A DNA stretch of 60,875 bases. Origin: an uncultured Prevotellaceae bacterium (lineage in GTDB: Bacteria; Bacteroidota; Bacteroidia; Bacteroidales; Bacteroidaceae). Positions within the stretch are counted from its first letter, which is position 1, and each line of letters starts with the position of its first letter. Both the position numbers and the translations under genes were made by a program. Where the stretch lies: assembly GCA_947166345.1 (NCBI GenBank), contig CAMVDU010000013.1:1-60875 (forward strand). The letters run 5' to 3'. Positions 1-8,025 of the stretch are shown here, piece after piece. A model generated the notes under the pieces. That model saw only the letters and a list, made by a program, of their open reading frames with translations. It searched no databases and had not been told where the DNA came from.

Positions 1-3000
1 ACGAGCTTCACACTGACGGCAGCCGTTGGGTTGATGTTCTTCAGGTCGAAGATGAGCTGTGCCAGGTCCTCAATACTATAGATATCGTGATGAGGTGGCG
101 GTGAGATGAGCGAAATGCCAGGGATGGCGTTACGTGTCTTGGCGATGATCTCGTTGACCTTAAAGCCAGGCAGTTGTCCGCCCTCACCAGGTTTTGCACC
201 CTGTGCCACCTTGATCTGTATCTCTTCTGCATTCACCAGGTACTCGGCGGTTACACCAAAGCGGCCACTGGCAATCTGCTTGGTCTTTGAACTCAGACTC
301 ACACCATCCACTTCTGAGTGATAGCGCGTGTTGTCCTCACCACCCTCACCGGTGTTACTGCGTGTACCCAGTTTGTTCATGGCCAGAGCCAAAGCCTCGT
401 GGGCTTCGATGCTCAAAGCACCAAACGACATGGCGCCAGTGACGAAGTGCTTGACGATGCTCTCTATAGGCTCAACCTCGTCGAGGGAGACGGAAGACCC
501 TCCCCCCTGCCCCTCCCTGTCATGGAGGGGAGTAGTAACTTTCTTGAATCGAAGGAAGTCACGCAAGAAGATGGGAGATTCTTTCTCGTCAACCAATTTT
601 GACCACTCTTTAAACTTCTCGTACGAGCCTTGTCGACAGGCCAGTTGCAGTTTTGCAATCGTCTCAGGGTTCCAGGCGTGCTTGATGCCGTCCTTGCGCC
701 AAGCAAACTGGCCGTTGTTGGGCAGGACAGTATCATTTTTGCCCCCCTGCGGAAGCCATCCCCCCGTTTGGCGGGGGGATTCCGCATGCAGCGCGATGGC
801 ATCGCGGGCAATCTCCTTCAGGCCCACACCGCCGATGGTGCTCACCTCGGTACCAAAGTAGCGGTGTAGCAGGTCCTCGCTCAATCCGATGCTCTCGAAA
901 ATTTTCGCACCACGATAGCTGCGGATGGTCGAGATACCCATCTTCGACATGATTTTCTTCAAGCCCTTATCCACGGCTTTAATGTAGTTTTTCTCGGCTG
1001 TGGCATACTCCTCCTGAATCTTGTGTTTCTTCACGAGGTCGTCCAGCACGGCAAACGTCATGTAAGGACAGAGGGCGCTGGCACCATAGCCCAGCAGCAG
1101 GGCTGCGTGCATGACCTCGCGGATTTCACCACTCTCTACAATCAGGGCGGTCTGCACACGTTTGCCCACGCTAATCAGGTAGTGGTGAACAGCTGATACG
1201 GCCAGTAGCGATGGGATGTAGAAGAGACCCTCCCCCTGCCCCTCCCTGTGAGTGAGGGGAGTAGATACCTCTGCATCTTCAATTTTATCTGTTAATATAA
1301 TGTAGTTCACGCCCTCATCCACGCAGGCCTCAGCATCCTTGCATAGCTTATCAAGAGCAGCCCTTAGCGCTTCTCCGGCTTGAGTGTAATCACTCCCTTC
1401 CCTCACAGGGAGGGGTAAGGGGGAGAGTCTGAAGGTCATCGCCAGTTTCTTAGTTTTGAAGCCCTTGTAGCGGATGTTACATAATATATCGAGTTGTGTG
1501 TTGGTCAAAACTGGTTGTGGCAGGCGCACCATCTTACAGTTAGATGCATCGGGCGTCAGGATATTCGTTCCCACAGCACCGATATACTCCGTCAGACTCA
1601 TCACGAGTTCCTCGCGGATGGGGTCGATGGCAGGGTTGGTGACCTGTGCAAACTGCTGACGGAAGTAGTTGAAGAGAATTTGCGGACGGTCACTGATGAC
1701 GGCCAGCGGGGTGTCGTTACCCATGGCGGCTACAGGTTCCTGGCCTGCGGTGGCCATGGGGATGATGGTCTTGTCAATATCCTCCTGACCAAATCCGAAG
1801 GTCACCAGTTTGGCGCTGAGGTTGCTCACTCCATTGTCCACCTTACGACCGCTCTTCAGTTTCTCCAGTTGCACGCGGTTCTCGTTCAGCCAGTCGCGAT
1901 AAGGATGCGCCTTGGCCAACTGTTCCTTAATCTCGCCATCGTAGTATATCTTGCCCTCCTGTGTGTCGATGAGCAGAATCTTACCTGGCTGCAGACGACC
2001 CTTCGACACCACATCGCCGGGCTCGAAATCCATCACACCCACCTCGGAGGCGACCACCATCATGCCCTGCTTGGTGATGGTATAGCGACTTGGGCGCAAG
2101 CCGTTTCTGTCGAGCATGCCACCTGCATAGCGACCATCGCTGAACAGCAGGGCGGCAGGACCGTCCCATGGTTCCATCAGGATGGAGTGATATTCGTAGA
2201 AGGCTTTCAGATCCTCTGAAATGGGGTTCTTGTCGTTGAAACTCTCGGGCACCAGAATGGCCATGGCCTGTGGCAGTGACAGACCGCTCATCATCAGGAA
2301 CTCGAACACGTTGTCGAGTGAGGCAGAGTCGCTCATGCCGTCTTGGACGATAGGACGCAGGTCCTTGATGTCGCCCAGCGCCTCACTGTTCAGCACGCTC
2401 TCGCGGGCCTTCATCCATCCACGGTTACCACGGATGGTGTTGATCTCACCGTTGTGGGCCAATAGGCGGAAAGGCTGTGCCAGTTTCCATTTCGGGAAGG
2501 TGTTCGTAGAGAAACGTGAGTGGACTAAAGCCAGTCCGCTCGTAAAGTAATCGTTAGACAGGTCGGGGAAGTAGCGGCGCAGTTGTCCGCTGGTCAGCAT
2601 GCCCTTGTAGATAATATTCTTTGAAGAAAGGGAGCAAATGTAGAAATCGGACTCTCCCCCCTGCCCCTCCCTGTGAGGGAGGGGAGTAGATGCCTCCATT
2701 TTGGCTACCCTATTCTCGATTCTCTTCCTTATTATATATAATGTGCGCTCGAATGCCTTCTCCTCTTCGTCTGGAGTGTAATCACTCCCCTCCATTACAG
2801 GGAGGGGATGGGGGGTGGGTCCCCTCTTTACAAATATCTGTTTGATGTCGGGTTCCACCTCACGGGCAGCCACACCCAGCACCTCGGGGTTGGTGGGTAC
2901 CGTGCGCAGGTGCATCAGTTGCAGTCCTTCGCGCTCAATCTCCTCGATCATCACGCTCAGAATCTCCTGCTGCGCTTTCTCGTCTTTAGGCAGAAATACC

Positions 3001-3278
3001 AGTCCGGTACCATACTTACCTTTTTCAGGCACAGGGATTCCCTGAAGCAGAATAAACTCGTGGGGTATCTGTACCATGATACCCGCACCATCACCGGTCT
3101 TGTCGCGTGTCTCTGCGCCACGGTGTTCCATGTTTTCCAGCACCTTCAGTGCATTGTCCACCAGTTCATGACTCTTTCCACCATGAATATTCACCACCAT
3201 GCCCACGCCGCAGGCATCATGTTCATACTCACTCTGGTAGAGTCCTTTCTGTTCTTTCATCTGAAAACTTTTCGTCAT
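1..3278 (-). CDS. gltB: Glutamate synthase (GOGAT) large subunit, partial
   Basis: Makes glutamate from glutamine and 2-oxoglutarate in the cytoplasm. About 1,092 codons are visible; the C-terminal end runs off the left edge. The N-terminal amidotransferase nucleophile is Cys23 in HDACGVG, after a short propeptide. HRFSTNT-like (HSRFSTNTFPKW) and AHNGEINT motifs follow. The FMN-domain opening (GAMSFGALS, then NTGEGGED) is at about residues 940-990. The ATG at 3278 follows a GAAGGATAA purine stretch; Met7 at 3260 is an alternative. The protein carries six repeat-encoded in-frame inserts at about residues 153-168, 196-210, 617-631, 671-685, 831-846 and 914-928. All fall where other GltB proteins have loops, judged from memory of E. 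coli GltB. It is divergent from glnK-amtB, which fits joint nitrogen control. gltD is not in the window. Confidence 0.95.
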   Translation of the reverse strand, partial: MTKSFQMKEQKGLYQSEYEHDACGVGMVVNIHGGKSHELVDNALKVLENMEHRGAETRDKTGDGAGIMVQIPHEFILLQGIPVPEKGKYGTGLVFLPKDEKAQQEILSVMIEEIEREGLQLMHLRTVPTNPEVLGVAAREVEPDIKQIFVKRGPTPHPLPVMEGSDYTPDEEEKAFERTLYIIRKRIENRVAKMEASTPLPHREGQGGESDFYICSLSSKNIIYKGMLTSGQLRRYFPDLSNDYFTSGLALVHSRFSTNTFPKWKLAQPFRLLAHNGEINTIRGNRGWMKARESVLNSEALGDIKDLRPIVQDGMSDSASLDNVFEFLMMSGLSLPQAMAILVPESFNDKNPISEDLKAFYEYHSILMEPWDGPAALLFSDGRYAGGMLDRNGLRPSRYTITKQGMMVVASEVGVMDFEPGDVVSKGRLQPGKILLIDTQEGKIYYDGEIKEQLAKAHPYRDWLNENRVQLEKLKSGRKVDNGVSNLSAKLVTFGFGQEDIDKTIIPMATAGQEPVAAMGNDTPLAVISDRPQILFNYFRQQFAQVTNPAIDPIREELVMSLTEYIGAVGTNILTPDASNCKMVRLPQPVLTNTQLDILCNIRYKGFKTKKLAMTFRLSPLPLPVREGSDYTQAGEALRAALDKLCKDAEACVDEGVNYIILTDKIEDAEVSTPLTHREGQGEGLFYIPSLLAVSAVHHYLISVGKRVQTALIVESGEIREVMHAALLLGYGASALCPYMTFAVLDDLVKKHKIQEEYATAEKNYIKAVDKGLKKIMSKMGISTIRSYRGAKIFESIGLSEDLLHRYFGTEVSTIGGVGLKEIARDAIALHAESPRQTGGWLPQGGKNDTVLPNNGQFAWRKDGIKHAWNPETIAKLQLACRQGSYEKFKEWSKLVDEKESPIFLRDFLRFKKVTTPLHDREGQGGGSSVSLDEVEPIESIVKHFVTGAMSFGALSIEAHEALALAMNKLGTRSNTGEGGEDNTRYHSEVDGVSLSSKTKQIASGRFGVTAEYLVNAEEIQIKVAQGAKPGEGGQLPGFKVNEIIAKTRNAIPGISLISPPPHHDIYSIEDLAQLIFDLKNINPTAAVSVKL
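495..537 (-). repeat. GC-rich hairpin element inside gltB (copy 1)
   Basis: Copy of the CCCCTCCCTGT...GGAGGGGAGTAG hairpin. It is read in frame by gltB as TTPLHDREGQGGGS. Confidence 0.85.
741..788 (-). repeat. Second-type GC hairpin inside gltB
   Basis: Nested palindrome: outer arms TGCGGAA/TTCCGCA and inner arms ATCCCCCC/GGGGGGAT around GTTTGGC. Translated in frame in gltB as ESPRQTGGWLPQGG. Its sequence differs from the other gltB hairpins, so it is probably a separate family. Confidence 0.7.
1225..1268 (-). repeat. GC-rich hairpin element inside gltB (copy 2)
   Basis: Read by gltB as STPLTHREGQGEG. It is inverted relative to the copy at 1387-1430, about 120 bp away. Confidence 0.85.
1387..1430 (+). 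repeat. GC-rich hairpin element inside gltB (copy 3)
   Basis: Inverted partner of copy 2. gltB reads it as LSPLPLPVREGSDYT. Confidence 0.85.
2649..2692 (-). repeat. GC-rich hairpin element inside gltB (copy 4)
   Basis: Read by gltB as STPLPHREGQGGES. It is inverted relative to the copy at 2777-2822, about 85 bp away. Confidence 0.88.
2777..2822 (+). repeat. GC-rich hairpin element inside gltB (copy 5)
   Basis: Inverted partner of copy 4. Read by gltB as PTPHPLPVMEGSDYT. Confidence 0.88.
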
Positions 3279-3318
3279 ATTATCCTTCAAAATCTTTCTA
3301 ATACATAAAAATCGGGCG

Positions 3319-3326
3319 CAAATTTA
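3319..3326 (-). promoter_or_regulatory. -7 box candidate for gltB
   Basis: TAAATTTG on the minus strand, about 40 nt upstream of the gltB ATG. No clear -33 TTTG was found at the usual spacing. Confidence 0.45.
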
Positions 3327-3470
3327 TATCAATTTGGCAGAATGCACCATTATTTCCCGATATATTTATCTTCATTTTGACCGAAAATTACAATCTGAAA
3401 GCAAATCCTAGCTTTTCTGCGCAAATTGTTATTTGGCTTAAAAAAGTAAAATGAAAGCACGAAAAGGATG

Positions 3471-3501
3471 ATTGCCATGTTAAAAAATGATTGTACTTTT
3501 G
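3471..3501 (+). promoter_or_regulatory. Promoter candidate for glnK-amtB
   Basis: ATTG, a 19-nt spacer, then TACTTTTG, close to the Bacteroidota TTTG-N19-TAnnTTTG consensus. The box lies 57 nt before the glnK start. Confidence 0.6.
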
Positions 3502-3558
3502 CCACCGAATTCAGGAGAGTCACAGTGACAATAAGTATTAATTAAAAGGTAAAAAGGT

Positions 3559-3906
3559 ATGAAAAAGATTGAAGCAATTATCCGAAAGACCAAGTTTGAA
3601 GAGGTCAAGGAAGCCCTGCTTGCGTCTGACATCAACTGGTTCGAGTATCACGACGTGCACGGCATCGGACAGAGCCGTCAGGAGCGTATCTACCGTGGTG
3701 TGATGTATTCTACGGATGTCATCGAGCGTGTAGCGATCACTATTGTTTGTCGTGACCAGTTTTTGGACCCTACCATCAAGGTTCTGCTTGAAGTGGCCAA
3801 TACCGGTGAGGTCGGCGACGGTCGTATCTTCGTGAGCGATGTGCTGGAGACCTATTCTATTCGCACAGGCGAGAAGGGTGACACCGTACTGAGAGACAAG
3901 AAGTAA
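3559..3906 (+). CDS. glnK: P-II nitrogen regulatory protein
   Basis: 115-residue P-II signal protein. It senses 2-oxoglutarate and ATP/ADP and gates the neighbouring ammonium channel. The fold runs from MKKIEAIIR through an exposed T-loop (about residues 36-55) to GDGRIFVSDV and IRTGEKGD. Tyr50 in YRGVMY matches the T-loop tyrosine that is uridylylated in E. coli; whether that happens here is unknown. The T-loop is more charged (QSRQER) than the proteobacterial form. It sits directly upstream of amtB, hence GlnK rather than GlnB. An inverted hairpin pair separates the two genes. Confidence 0.93.
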   Translation: MKKIEAIIRKTKFEEVKEALLASDINWFEYHDVHGIGQSRQERIYRGVMYSTDVIERVAITIVCRDQFLDPTIKVLLEVANTGEVGDGRIFVSDVLETYSIRTGEKGDTVLRDKK

Positions 3907-3938
3907 AGCCTCCCCCGGCCCCTCCAAAGGGAGGGGGA
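3907..3938 (+). repeat. GC-rich hairpin element, intergenic (left of pair)
   Basis: GCCTCCCCCGGCCCCTCC arm, AAA loop, then GGGAGGGGG, starting immediately after the glnK stop. Inverted copy at 3979-4011. Confidence 0.8.
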
Positions 3939-3978
3939 GACCAAACACAAATATAAACCCCGTACCTCCGTTCGGGTT

Positions 3979-4011
3979 CCCCCTCTTTTTGGAGGGGGTT
4001 AGGGGGAGGCT
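3979..4011 (-). repeat. GC-rich hairpin element, intergenic (right of pair)
   Basis: Reverse-complement partner of 3907-3938, ending 7 nt before the amtB ATG. The pair could fold into one long stem in the glnK-amtB mRNA and affect amtB translation (inference). Confidence 0.8.
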
Positions 4012-4018
4012 CATAATT

Positions 4019-5272
4019 ATGAACGAAATAGGAATTTCACTTGATACTGTATGGATGCTATTGGCAGCCATGTTGGTATTCTTTATGCAGCCCGGTTTTG
4101 CGCTGTGTGAAGCAGGTTTTACCCGTAGTAAGAACACAGCCAACATCCTGATGAAGAACTTTGTCGACTTCATGTTCGGTTCACTCTTGTTCTTCTTCAT
4201 TGGCTTCGGTTTTATGTTTGGAAGCGATGGTGCAGGTTTTATCGGTTTGCCCAACTGGGGCGACCTCTCTTTCTACAAAGGCGATCTGCCTGTAGAGGGT
4301 TTTCTGATTTTCGAGACCGTTTTCTGTGCCACCTCTGCTACCATTGTCAGTGGTGCTATGGCTGAGCGCACCAGGTTCTCCATGTACCTTATCTATAGTG
4401 CGGCCATCTCATTGTTCATCTATCCTATCGAGGGTCACTGGACCTGGGGTGGTGGTTGGCTCTGCAACGATGCTGCCGATGGTTTTATGATGAGCACTTT
4501 TGGCGATGTGTTCCACGATTTCGCTGGTTCGGCCATCGTTCATAGTGTAGGTGGTGTCTTGGCCCTGATCGGTGCTATTGCCCTCGGTCCCCGTATCGGT
4601 AAGTATGGTAAGGACGGCAAGAGCCGTGCTATCCCAGGTCACAACCTCGCAATGGCTGCTCTGGGTGTGTTCATCCTCTGGCTCGGTTGGTTCGGTTTCA
4701 ATCCTGGTTCTCAGTTGGCAGCCTCTGGTGAGGTAAACCGCGTGGCGATCTCTCACGTGTTCCTGACCACCAACCTCGCTGCTGCTGCAGGTGGTGTTGC
4801 GACTATGTTCCTCACATGGTTCAAGTATGGCAAACCCTCACTCTCTCTGACACTCAACGGTGTGCTGGCAGGTCTTGTCGGTATCACGGCCGGTTGTGAC
4901 CTGGTATCTCCTATCGGTGCTGTCATCATCGGACTTGTATGCGGTATCGTACTGGTTTACGCCATTGAATTCATTGACCACAAGTTGCACATCGACGACC
5001 CCGTAGGTGCTTCTTCTGTACATGGTGTCTGTGGTATTCTGGGTACCATTATGACAGGTCTGCTCGCTGTTGACAACGGAGCTTTCTATGGTCATGGTTG
5101 GGGATTCTTCGGTGCCGAGTGCTTTGGTGTACTCGTAATTGACCTCTGGGCTGCCGCCTGTGGCGTGGTATTGTTCTTCGGTATCAAGAAACTGAGCGGT
5201 CTGCGTGTTGACAAACGCATTGAAGAGGAAGGACTTGATATTTACGAGCACGGAGAAGCTTGCTACAATTAA
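4019..5272 (+). CDS. amtB: Ammonium transporter
   Basis: 417-residue inner-membrane Amt/MEP/Rh ammonium channel with about 11 hydrophobic segments. The pore twin histidines are visible as His175 (FAGSAIVHSVGG) and His335 (GASSVHGVCG). There is no cleavable signal peptide. The ATG at 4019 is preferred over an in-frame TTG at 3989, because that upstream stretch is encoded by the hairpin repeat. It forms an operon with glnK, whose product is expected to plug the cytoplasmic pore when nitrogen is plentiful, and with a downstream outer-membrane-type protein. Confidence 0.96.
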   Translation: MNEIGISLDTVWMLLAAMLVFFMQPGFALCEAGFTRSKNTANILMKNFVDFMFGSLLFFFIGFGFMFGSDGAGFIGLPNWGDLSFYKGDLPVEGFLIFETVFCATSATIVSGAMAERTRFSMYLIYSAAISLFIYPIEGHWTWGGGWLCNDAADGFMMSTFGDVFHDFAGSAIVHSVGGVLALIGAIALGPRIGKYGKDGKSRAIPGHNLAMAALGVFILWLGWFGFNPGSQLAASGEVNRVAISHVFLTTNLAAAAGGVATMFLTWFKYGKPSLSLTLNGVLAGLVGITAGCDLVSPIGAVIIGLVCGIVLVYAIEFIDHKLHIDDPVGASSVHGVCGILGTIMTGLLAVDNGAFYGHGWGFFGAECFGVLVIDLWAAACGVVLFFGIKKLSGLRVDKRIEEEGLDIYEHGEACYN

Positions 5273-5308
5273 AGGTAAAAAGTAAAAAGGTAAAAAAGTA
5301 AAAAGCGT
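5271..5308 (+). repeat. Short A-rich tandem array (GGTAAAAAGTAAAAA type)
   Basis: Repeats of (G)GTAAAAA with period 7-8 fill the whole gap between the amtB stop and the next ATG. The array is purine-rich and may also act as the ribosome loading site. Confidence 0.7.
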
Positions 5309-6019
5309 ATGAAGAAGATTGTTTTATTCGCATTGGGTATGGTTATGAGTACGACCACCTTTGCACAGGATGAAGTTGAGACAACGGTTAGTGCTGACGT
5401 TGTAAGTAGTTATATTTGGCGTGGTCAGGATCTGGGTAGTGCAGCCCTCCAGCCTACATTAGGCGTAGCCTATAAAGGTCTGTCGTTGACAGCCTGGGGC
5501 AGTTATGGACTCGTGAATCCTGCTGACACCAAGGAGTTTGACCTGACGTTGGCTTATACCATTGGCGGACTGAACATCGGTATCACTGATTACTGGTTTA
5601 ACCAGGCAGTGAATGGTGATCCCCTGAACCGCTACTTTAAATATGAGGCCCACGGCACCAACCATGTGTTTGAGGCTAACGTAGGATACGACTTTGGTGT
5701 GGCTTCACTCCAGTGGTTCACCAATTTCGCAGGAAACGACGGTGTAAACAAGGACGGCAAGCGAGCCTACAGCAGTTATGTCGAGGCCATTGTCCCATTT
5801 AAACTCGCTTCTGTCGATTGGACTGCCACGACTGGCGCCGTCCCGTTTGCCACCGATTTCTATGGTACGACGGGCTTTGCCGTTACCAACCTGTCGCTAA
5901 AGGCAACAAAGGATATTAAGGTGACCGACTCGTTCTCCATCCCCATTTTCGGACAGGTCGTCGCCAACCCTTGTTCACAAAAAGCTTACCTGGTTTTTGG
6001 ATTTACGTTGCAGCATTGA
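5309..6019 (+). CDS. Putative outer-membrane beta-barrel protein (TorF-like porin family)
   Basis: 236 residues with a clean signal peptide (MKKIVLFALGMVMSTTTFAQ). The rest is alternating amphipathic strands rich in aromatic and glycine residues, such as YIWRGQDLG and LTAWGSYGLVN, and the protein ends LVFGFTLQH. This resembles the TorF/TIGR02001 putative porin group as I remember it. Its place after glnK-amtB suggests a role in passage of ammonium or other small nitrogen compounds across the outer membrane (inference). A strong terminator follows. Confidence 0.6.
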   Translation: MKKIVLFALGMVMSTTTFAQDEVETTVSADVVSSYIWRGQDLGSAALQPTLGVAYKGLSLTAWGSYGLVNPADTKEFDLTLAYTIGGLNIGITDYWFNQAVNGDPLNRYFKYEAHGTNHVFEANVGYDFGVASLQWFTNFAGNDGVNKDGKRAYSSYVEAIVPFKLASVDWTATTGAVPFATDFYGTTGFAVTNLSLKATKDIKVTDSFSIPIFGQVVANPCSQKAYLVFGFTLQH

Positions 6020-6038
6020 ATTTTTCCAGGCACGCGTT

Positions 6039-6076
6039 CCTCCCCTCCGTCTTTATGGCGGTCGGGAGGTTTTTTA
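6039..6076 (+). terminator. Rho-independent terminator after the glnK-amtB operon
   Basis: CCTCCC..CCG stem, loop, then CGG..GGGAGG followed by TTTTTT. Confidence 0.85.
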
Positions 6077-6183
6077 TGTCTATAGTCCGCCGAAGGAGGT
6101 TCCAGAATCAATGAGAGATACCACGTATATGGTATTTTATGGAAAAACCTAAGCGGACATGATGCATTCTCGTTGCTATTTCG

Positions 6184-6191
6184 TACCTTTG
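6184..6191 (+). promoter_or_regulatory. -7 box for the SDR gene
   Basis: TACCTTTG followed by GC, 32 nt upstream of the ATG at 6223. No convincing -33 element. Confidence 0.6.
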
Positions 6192-6222
6192 CATCCGATT
6201 AGGACACAAAAAGAATAGAATT

Positions 6223-6936
6223 ATGACTAACGAAAAGATTGTTTTAGTGACAGGTGCAAACAAAGGTATCGGATTCGGCATCGCGAAGCACCTCGGCCTG
6301 AGTGGTTGGAAAGTAGTTATCGGTGCTCGCGACGAGCAGCGTGCAGAAAAAGCCATCGGTCAGTTGAAGTCTGCTGGTGTTGACGTGCTCGGTTGGGTTA
6401 ACATCGAACTGAAAGATCCTGCCGGCATAGAGCATGCCGCCAAGGAAATCGGTGAGCGTTTCCCTGCATTACATCTCCTTGTGAACAATGCCGGCATCCC
6501 TGGTGACATGAGTGTGGACAGTGAGCATACGGAACTGAGCGCTATTCGTGAGACGCTTGACGTGAACTTCATAGGCACCTGGGCGCTTACCAAGGCCCTT
6601 GTTCCCCTGATTGCAAAGAACAGTGGTCGTATCGCCAACGTCACCGTGCCCTCAGAGATCAGTCCCTACTGGCATCCTCTGGCCTATGTAGCCAGCAAGG
6701 CGGCCCAGAATGCGATGATGGGCATTATGGCTATCGAATTTCAGCAAAGCAACACTCCCGTGGAGATTTTCTCCGTTCACCCTGGTCCCACCACTACCGA
6801 CCTGAACGGCAATATGTCGCTCCCCGGATTCCACGACATCGAGACCGTGGGAAAGACGTTTGCCGAACTGATTAACGATGGAAAGAACCATCAGGGCGAG
6901 TTCATCGAACTCTATCCTATCGTAGAGGAAAAATAG
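6223..6936 (+). CDS. Short-chain dehydrogenase/reductase
   Basis: 237-residue NAD(P)-dependent classical SDR. The Rossmann motif TGANKGIG is at residues 10-17, NNAG at 88-91 and the catalytic pair at Tyr155 and Lys159 (YVASK). The usual catalytic serine region reads NVTVPSEIS. ARDEQR after the second strand suggests an NADP preference, because Arg follows the position used to read the 2'-phosphate. It resembles carbonyl-reductase-like SDRs; the substrate is unknown. It stands alone, with its own promoter and a downstream hairpin. Confidence 0.85.
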   Translation: MTNEKIVLVTGANKGIGFGIAKHLGLSGWKVVIGARDEQRAEKAIGQLKSAGVDVLGWVNIELKDPAGIEHAAKEIGERFPALHLLVNNAGIPGDMSVDSEHTELSAIRETLDVNFIGTWALTKALVPLIAKNSGRIANVTVPSEISPYWHPLAYVASKAAQNAMMGIMAIEFQQSNTPVEIFSVHPGPTTTDLNGNMSLPGFHDIETVGKTFAELINDGKNHQGEFIELYPIVEEK

Positions 6937-7027
6937 CTCGCACAACATTCGCGCAATCCTAATAATTATAATTTGTAACATAAAGGCGCAAGAAAACACG
7001 ACGTTAGTTACAAAACGACAATTATTC

Positions 7028-7064
7028 AAAGGAAAAGTGACAATCTGTTACTTTTCCTTTTTCT
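7028..7064 (+). terminator. Terminator-like hairpin after the SDR gene
   Basis: AAAGGAAAAGT stem, GACAATCTGTT loop, ACTTTTCCTTT stem, then a T-rich tail. Confidence 0.65.
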
Positions 7065-7088
7065 ATTGTTTCCAAAAGTCGGAAGTTT

Positions 7089-7120
7089 TTTGGTTATTCG
7101 GGATTTTTGCGCTACCTTTG
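7089..7120 (+). promoter_or_regulatory. Promoter of dapF
   Basis: TTTG at 7089-7092, a 20-nt spacer, then TACCTTTG at 7113-7120. It lies inside a longer open frame, which supports the dapF start at 7150 over 7066. Confidence 0.7.
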
Positions 7121-7149
7121 TCCCCGATTTACAGCAAAAGGATAGCGAG

Positions 7150-7995
7150 ATGAGTAAGATACCCTTTACAAAGATGCACGGTTGCGGCAACGATTATATA
7201 TATATAGATGTGTTGCAGCATCCCATTGACGCCCCCCAGGAGGCGGCCGTCAAATGGAGCGACCGGCATAAGGGCATCGGCTCTGATGGCTTGGTACTCA
7301 TTGATAAGTCGCCCGATTCGAGGGCAGATTATTCCATGCGCATCTTCAATGCCGATGGCAGCGAGGCCATGATGTGTGGCAATGCCAGTAGGTGCATTGG
7401 AAAATATCTCTACGAGAGGGGTCTCACCACAAAGACAGAAATACACCTCCTGACGTTGTCGGGTATCAAAGTGCTCAGCCTGCACGTAAAAGATAATATC
7501 GTGGAGAGTGTTACCGTGGATATGGGTGAACCCGTCTTCGAGGACAAGAATCTCTTCAATCCCATTCTTGCGCAAAGTCAATCTTTGCCCCTCGCCCTTT
7601 GGAGAGGGGATGGGGGTGAGGCTGGCACGTTTGTGTCGATGGGTAATCCTCATTATGTCATCTTCACAGAGGATGTAGATCAAGTAGGCGAAACAGGTCG
7701 TGGCCTCGAGTATCACCCAGCCTTCCCGCAGAGATGTAATATCGAATTTGCCCGCATCGAGGCTGACGGCAGCATCCGTACCCGCGTCTGGGAGCGTGGT
7801 AGCGGCATCACCCAGGCCTGCGGCACGGGCGCTTGTGCCACGGCTGTAGCAGCTTTCAAGACGGGTAGGGCAGGGCGCACCTCACAAATCGTGATGGATG
7901 GCGGCACGCTCAGCATCGAGTGGCGAGAATCTGACAATCACGTCTATATGACGGGCCCTGCCGCCTTTGTCTTCGACGGCGAAGCAGAATTATAA
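7150..7995 (+). CDS. dapF: Diaminopimelate epimerase
   Basis: Converts LL- to meso-diaminopimelate for lysine and peptidoglycan synthesis. 281 residues from the ATG at 7150. The two catalytic cysteines are visible in MMCGNASRC and ACGTGACA, and KMHGCGNDY marks the N-terminus. An in-frame repeat insert ([15 protein letters not shown]) at about residues 145-159 sits just before the conserved VSMGNPHYV strand, where other DapF proteins have a loop. dapL follows at 31 nt and makes the LL-DAP that DapF uses, so this is a two-gene DAP aminotransferase pathway unit. Confidence 0.96.
   Translation: MSKIPFTKMHGCGNDYIYIDVLQHPIDAPQEAAVKWSDRHKGIGSDGLVLIDKSPDSRADYSMRIFNADGSEAMMCGNASRCIGKYLYERGLTTKTEIHLLTLSGIKVLSLHVKDNIVESVTVDMGEPVFEDKNLFNPILAQSQSLPLALWRGDGGEAGTFVSMGNPHYVIFTEDVDQVGETGRGLEYHPAFPQRCNIEFARIEADGSIRTRVWERGSGITQACGTGACATAVAAFKTGRAGRTSQIVMDGGTLSIEWRESDNHVYMTGPAAFVFDGEAEL
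7583..7624 (-). repeat. GC-rich hairpin element inside dapF
   Basis: Reverse orientation relative to the gene. Encodes [14 protein letters not shown] in the same element frame used for STPLPHREGQGGES in gltB. The opposite strand reads [11 protein letters not shown]. Confidence 0.85.
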
Positions 7996-8024
7996 ATTAT
8001 GAATTAAGCATTAAGCATTGAATA
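7990..8024 (+). repeat. AT-rich period-7 array at the dapF/dapL junction
   Basis: TTATGAATTAAGCATTAAGC-type repeats. The dapF stop codon lies at the start of the array and the dapL ATG directly follows it. Confidence 0.6.
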
Positions 8025-8025
8025 T

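Noticed and set aside
464..811. A 115-codon minus-strand frame reading through two hairpin elements
   Set aside because: It is out of frame with gltB and arises because the palindromic inserts lack stops; gltB itself is continuous here.
495..2822. gltB as a frameshifted pseudogene or assembly error because of odd GC-rich segments
   Set aside because: Every insert keeps the reading frame, and conserved GltB motifs continue on both sides of each.
7066..7149. A longer dapF start at 7066
   Set aside because: A consensus promoter lies inside this stretch, and DapF proteins begin near the KMHGCGNDY motif, which fits 7150.
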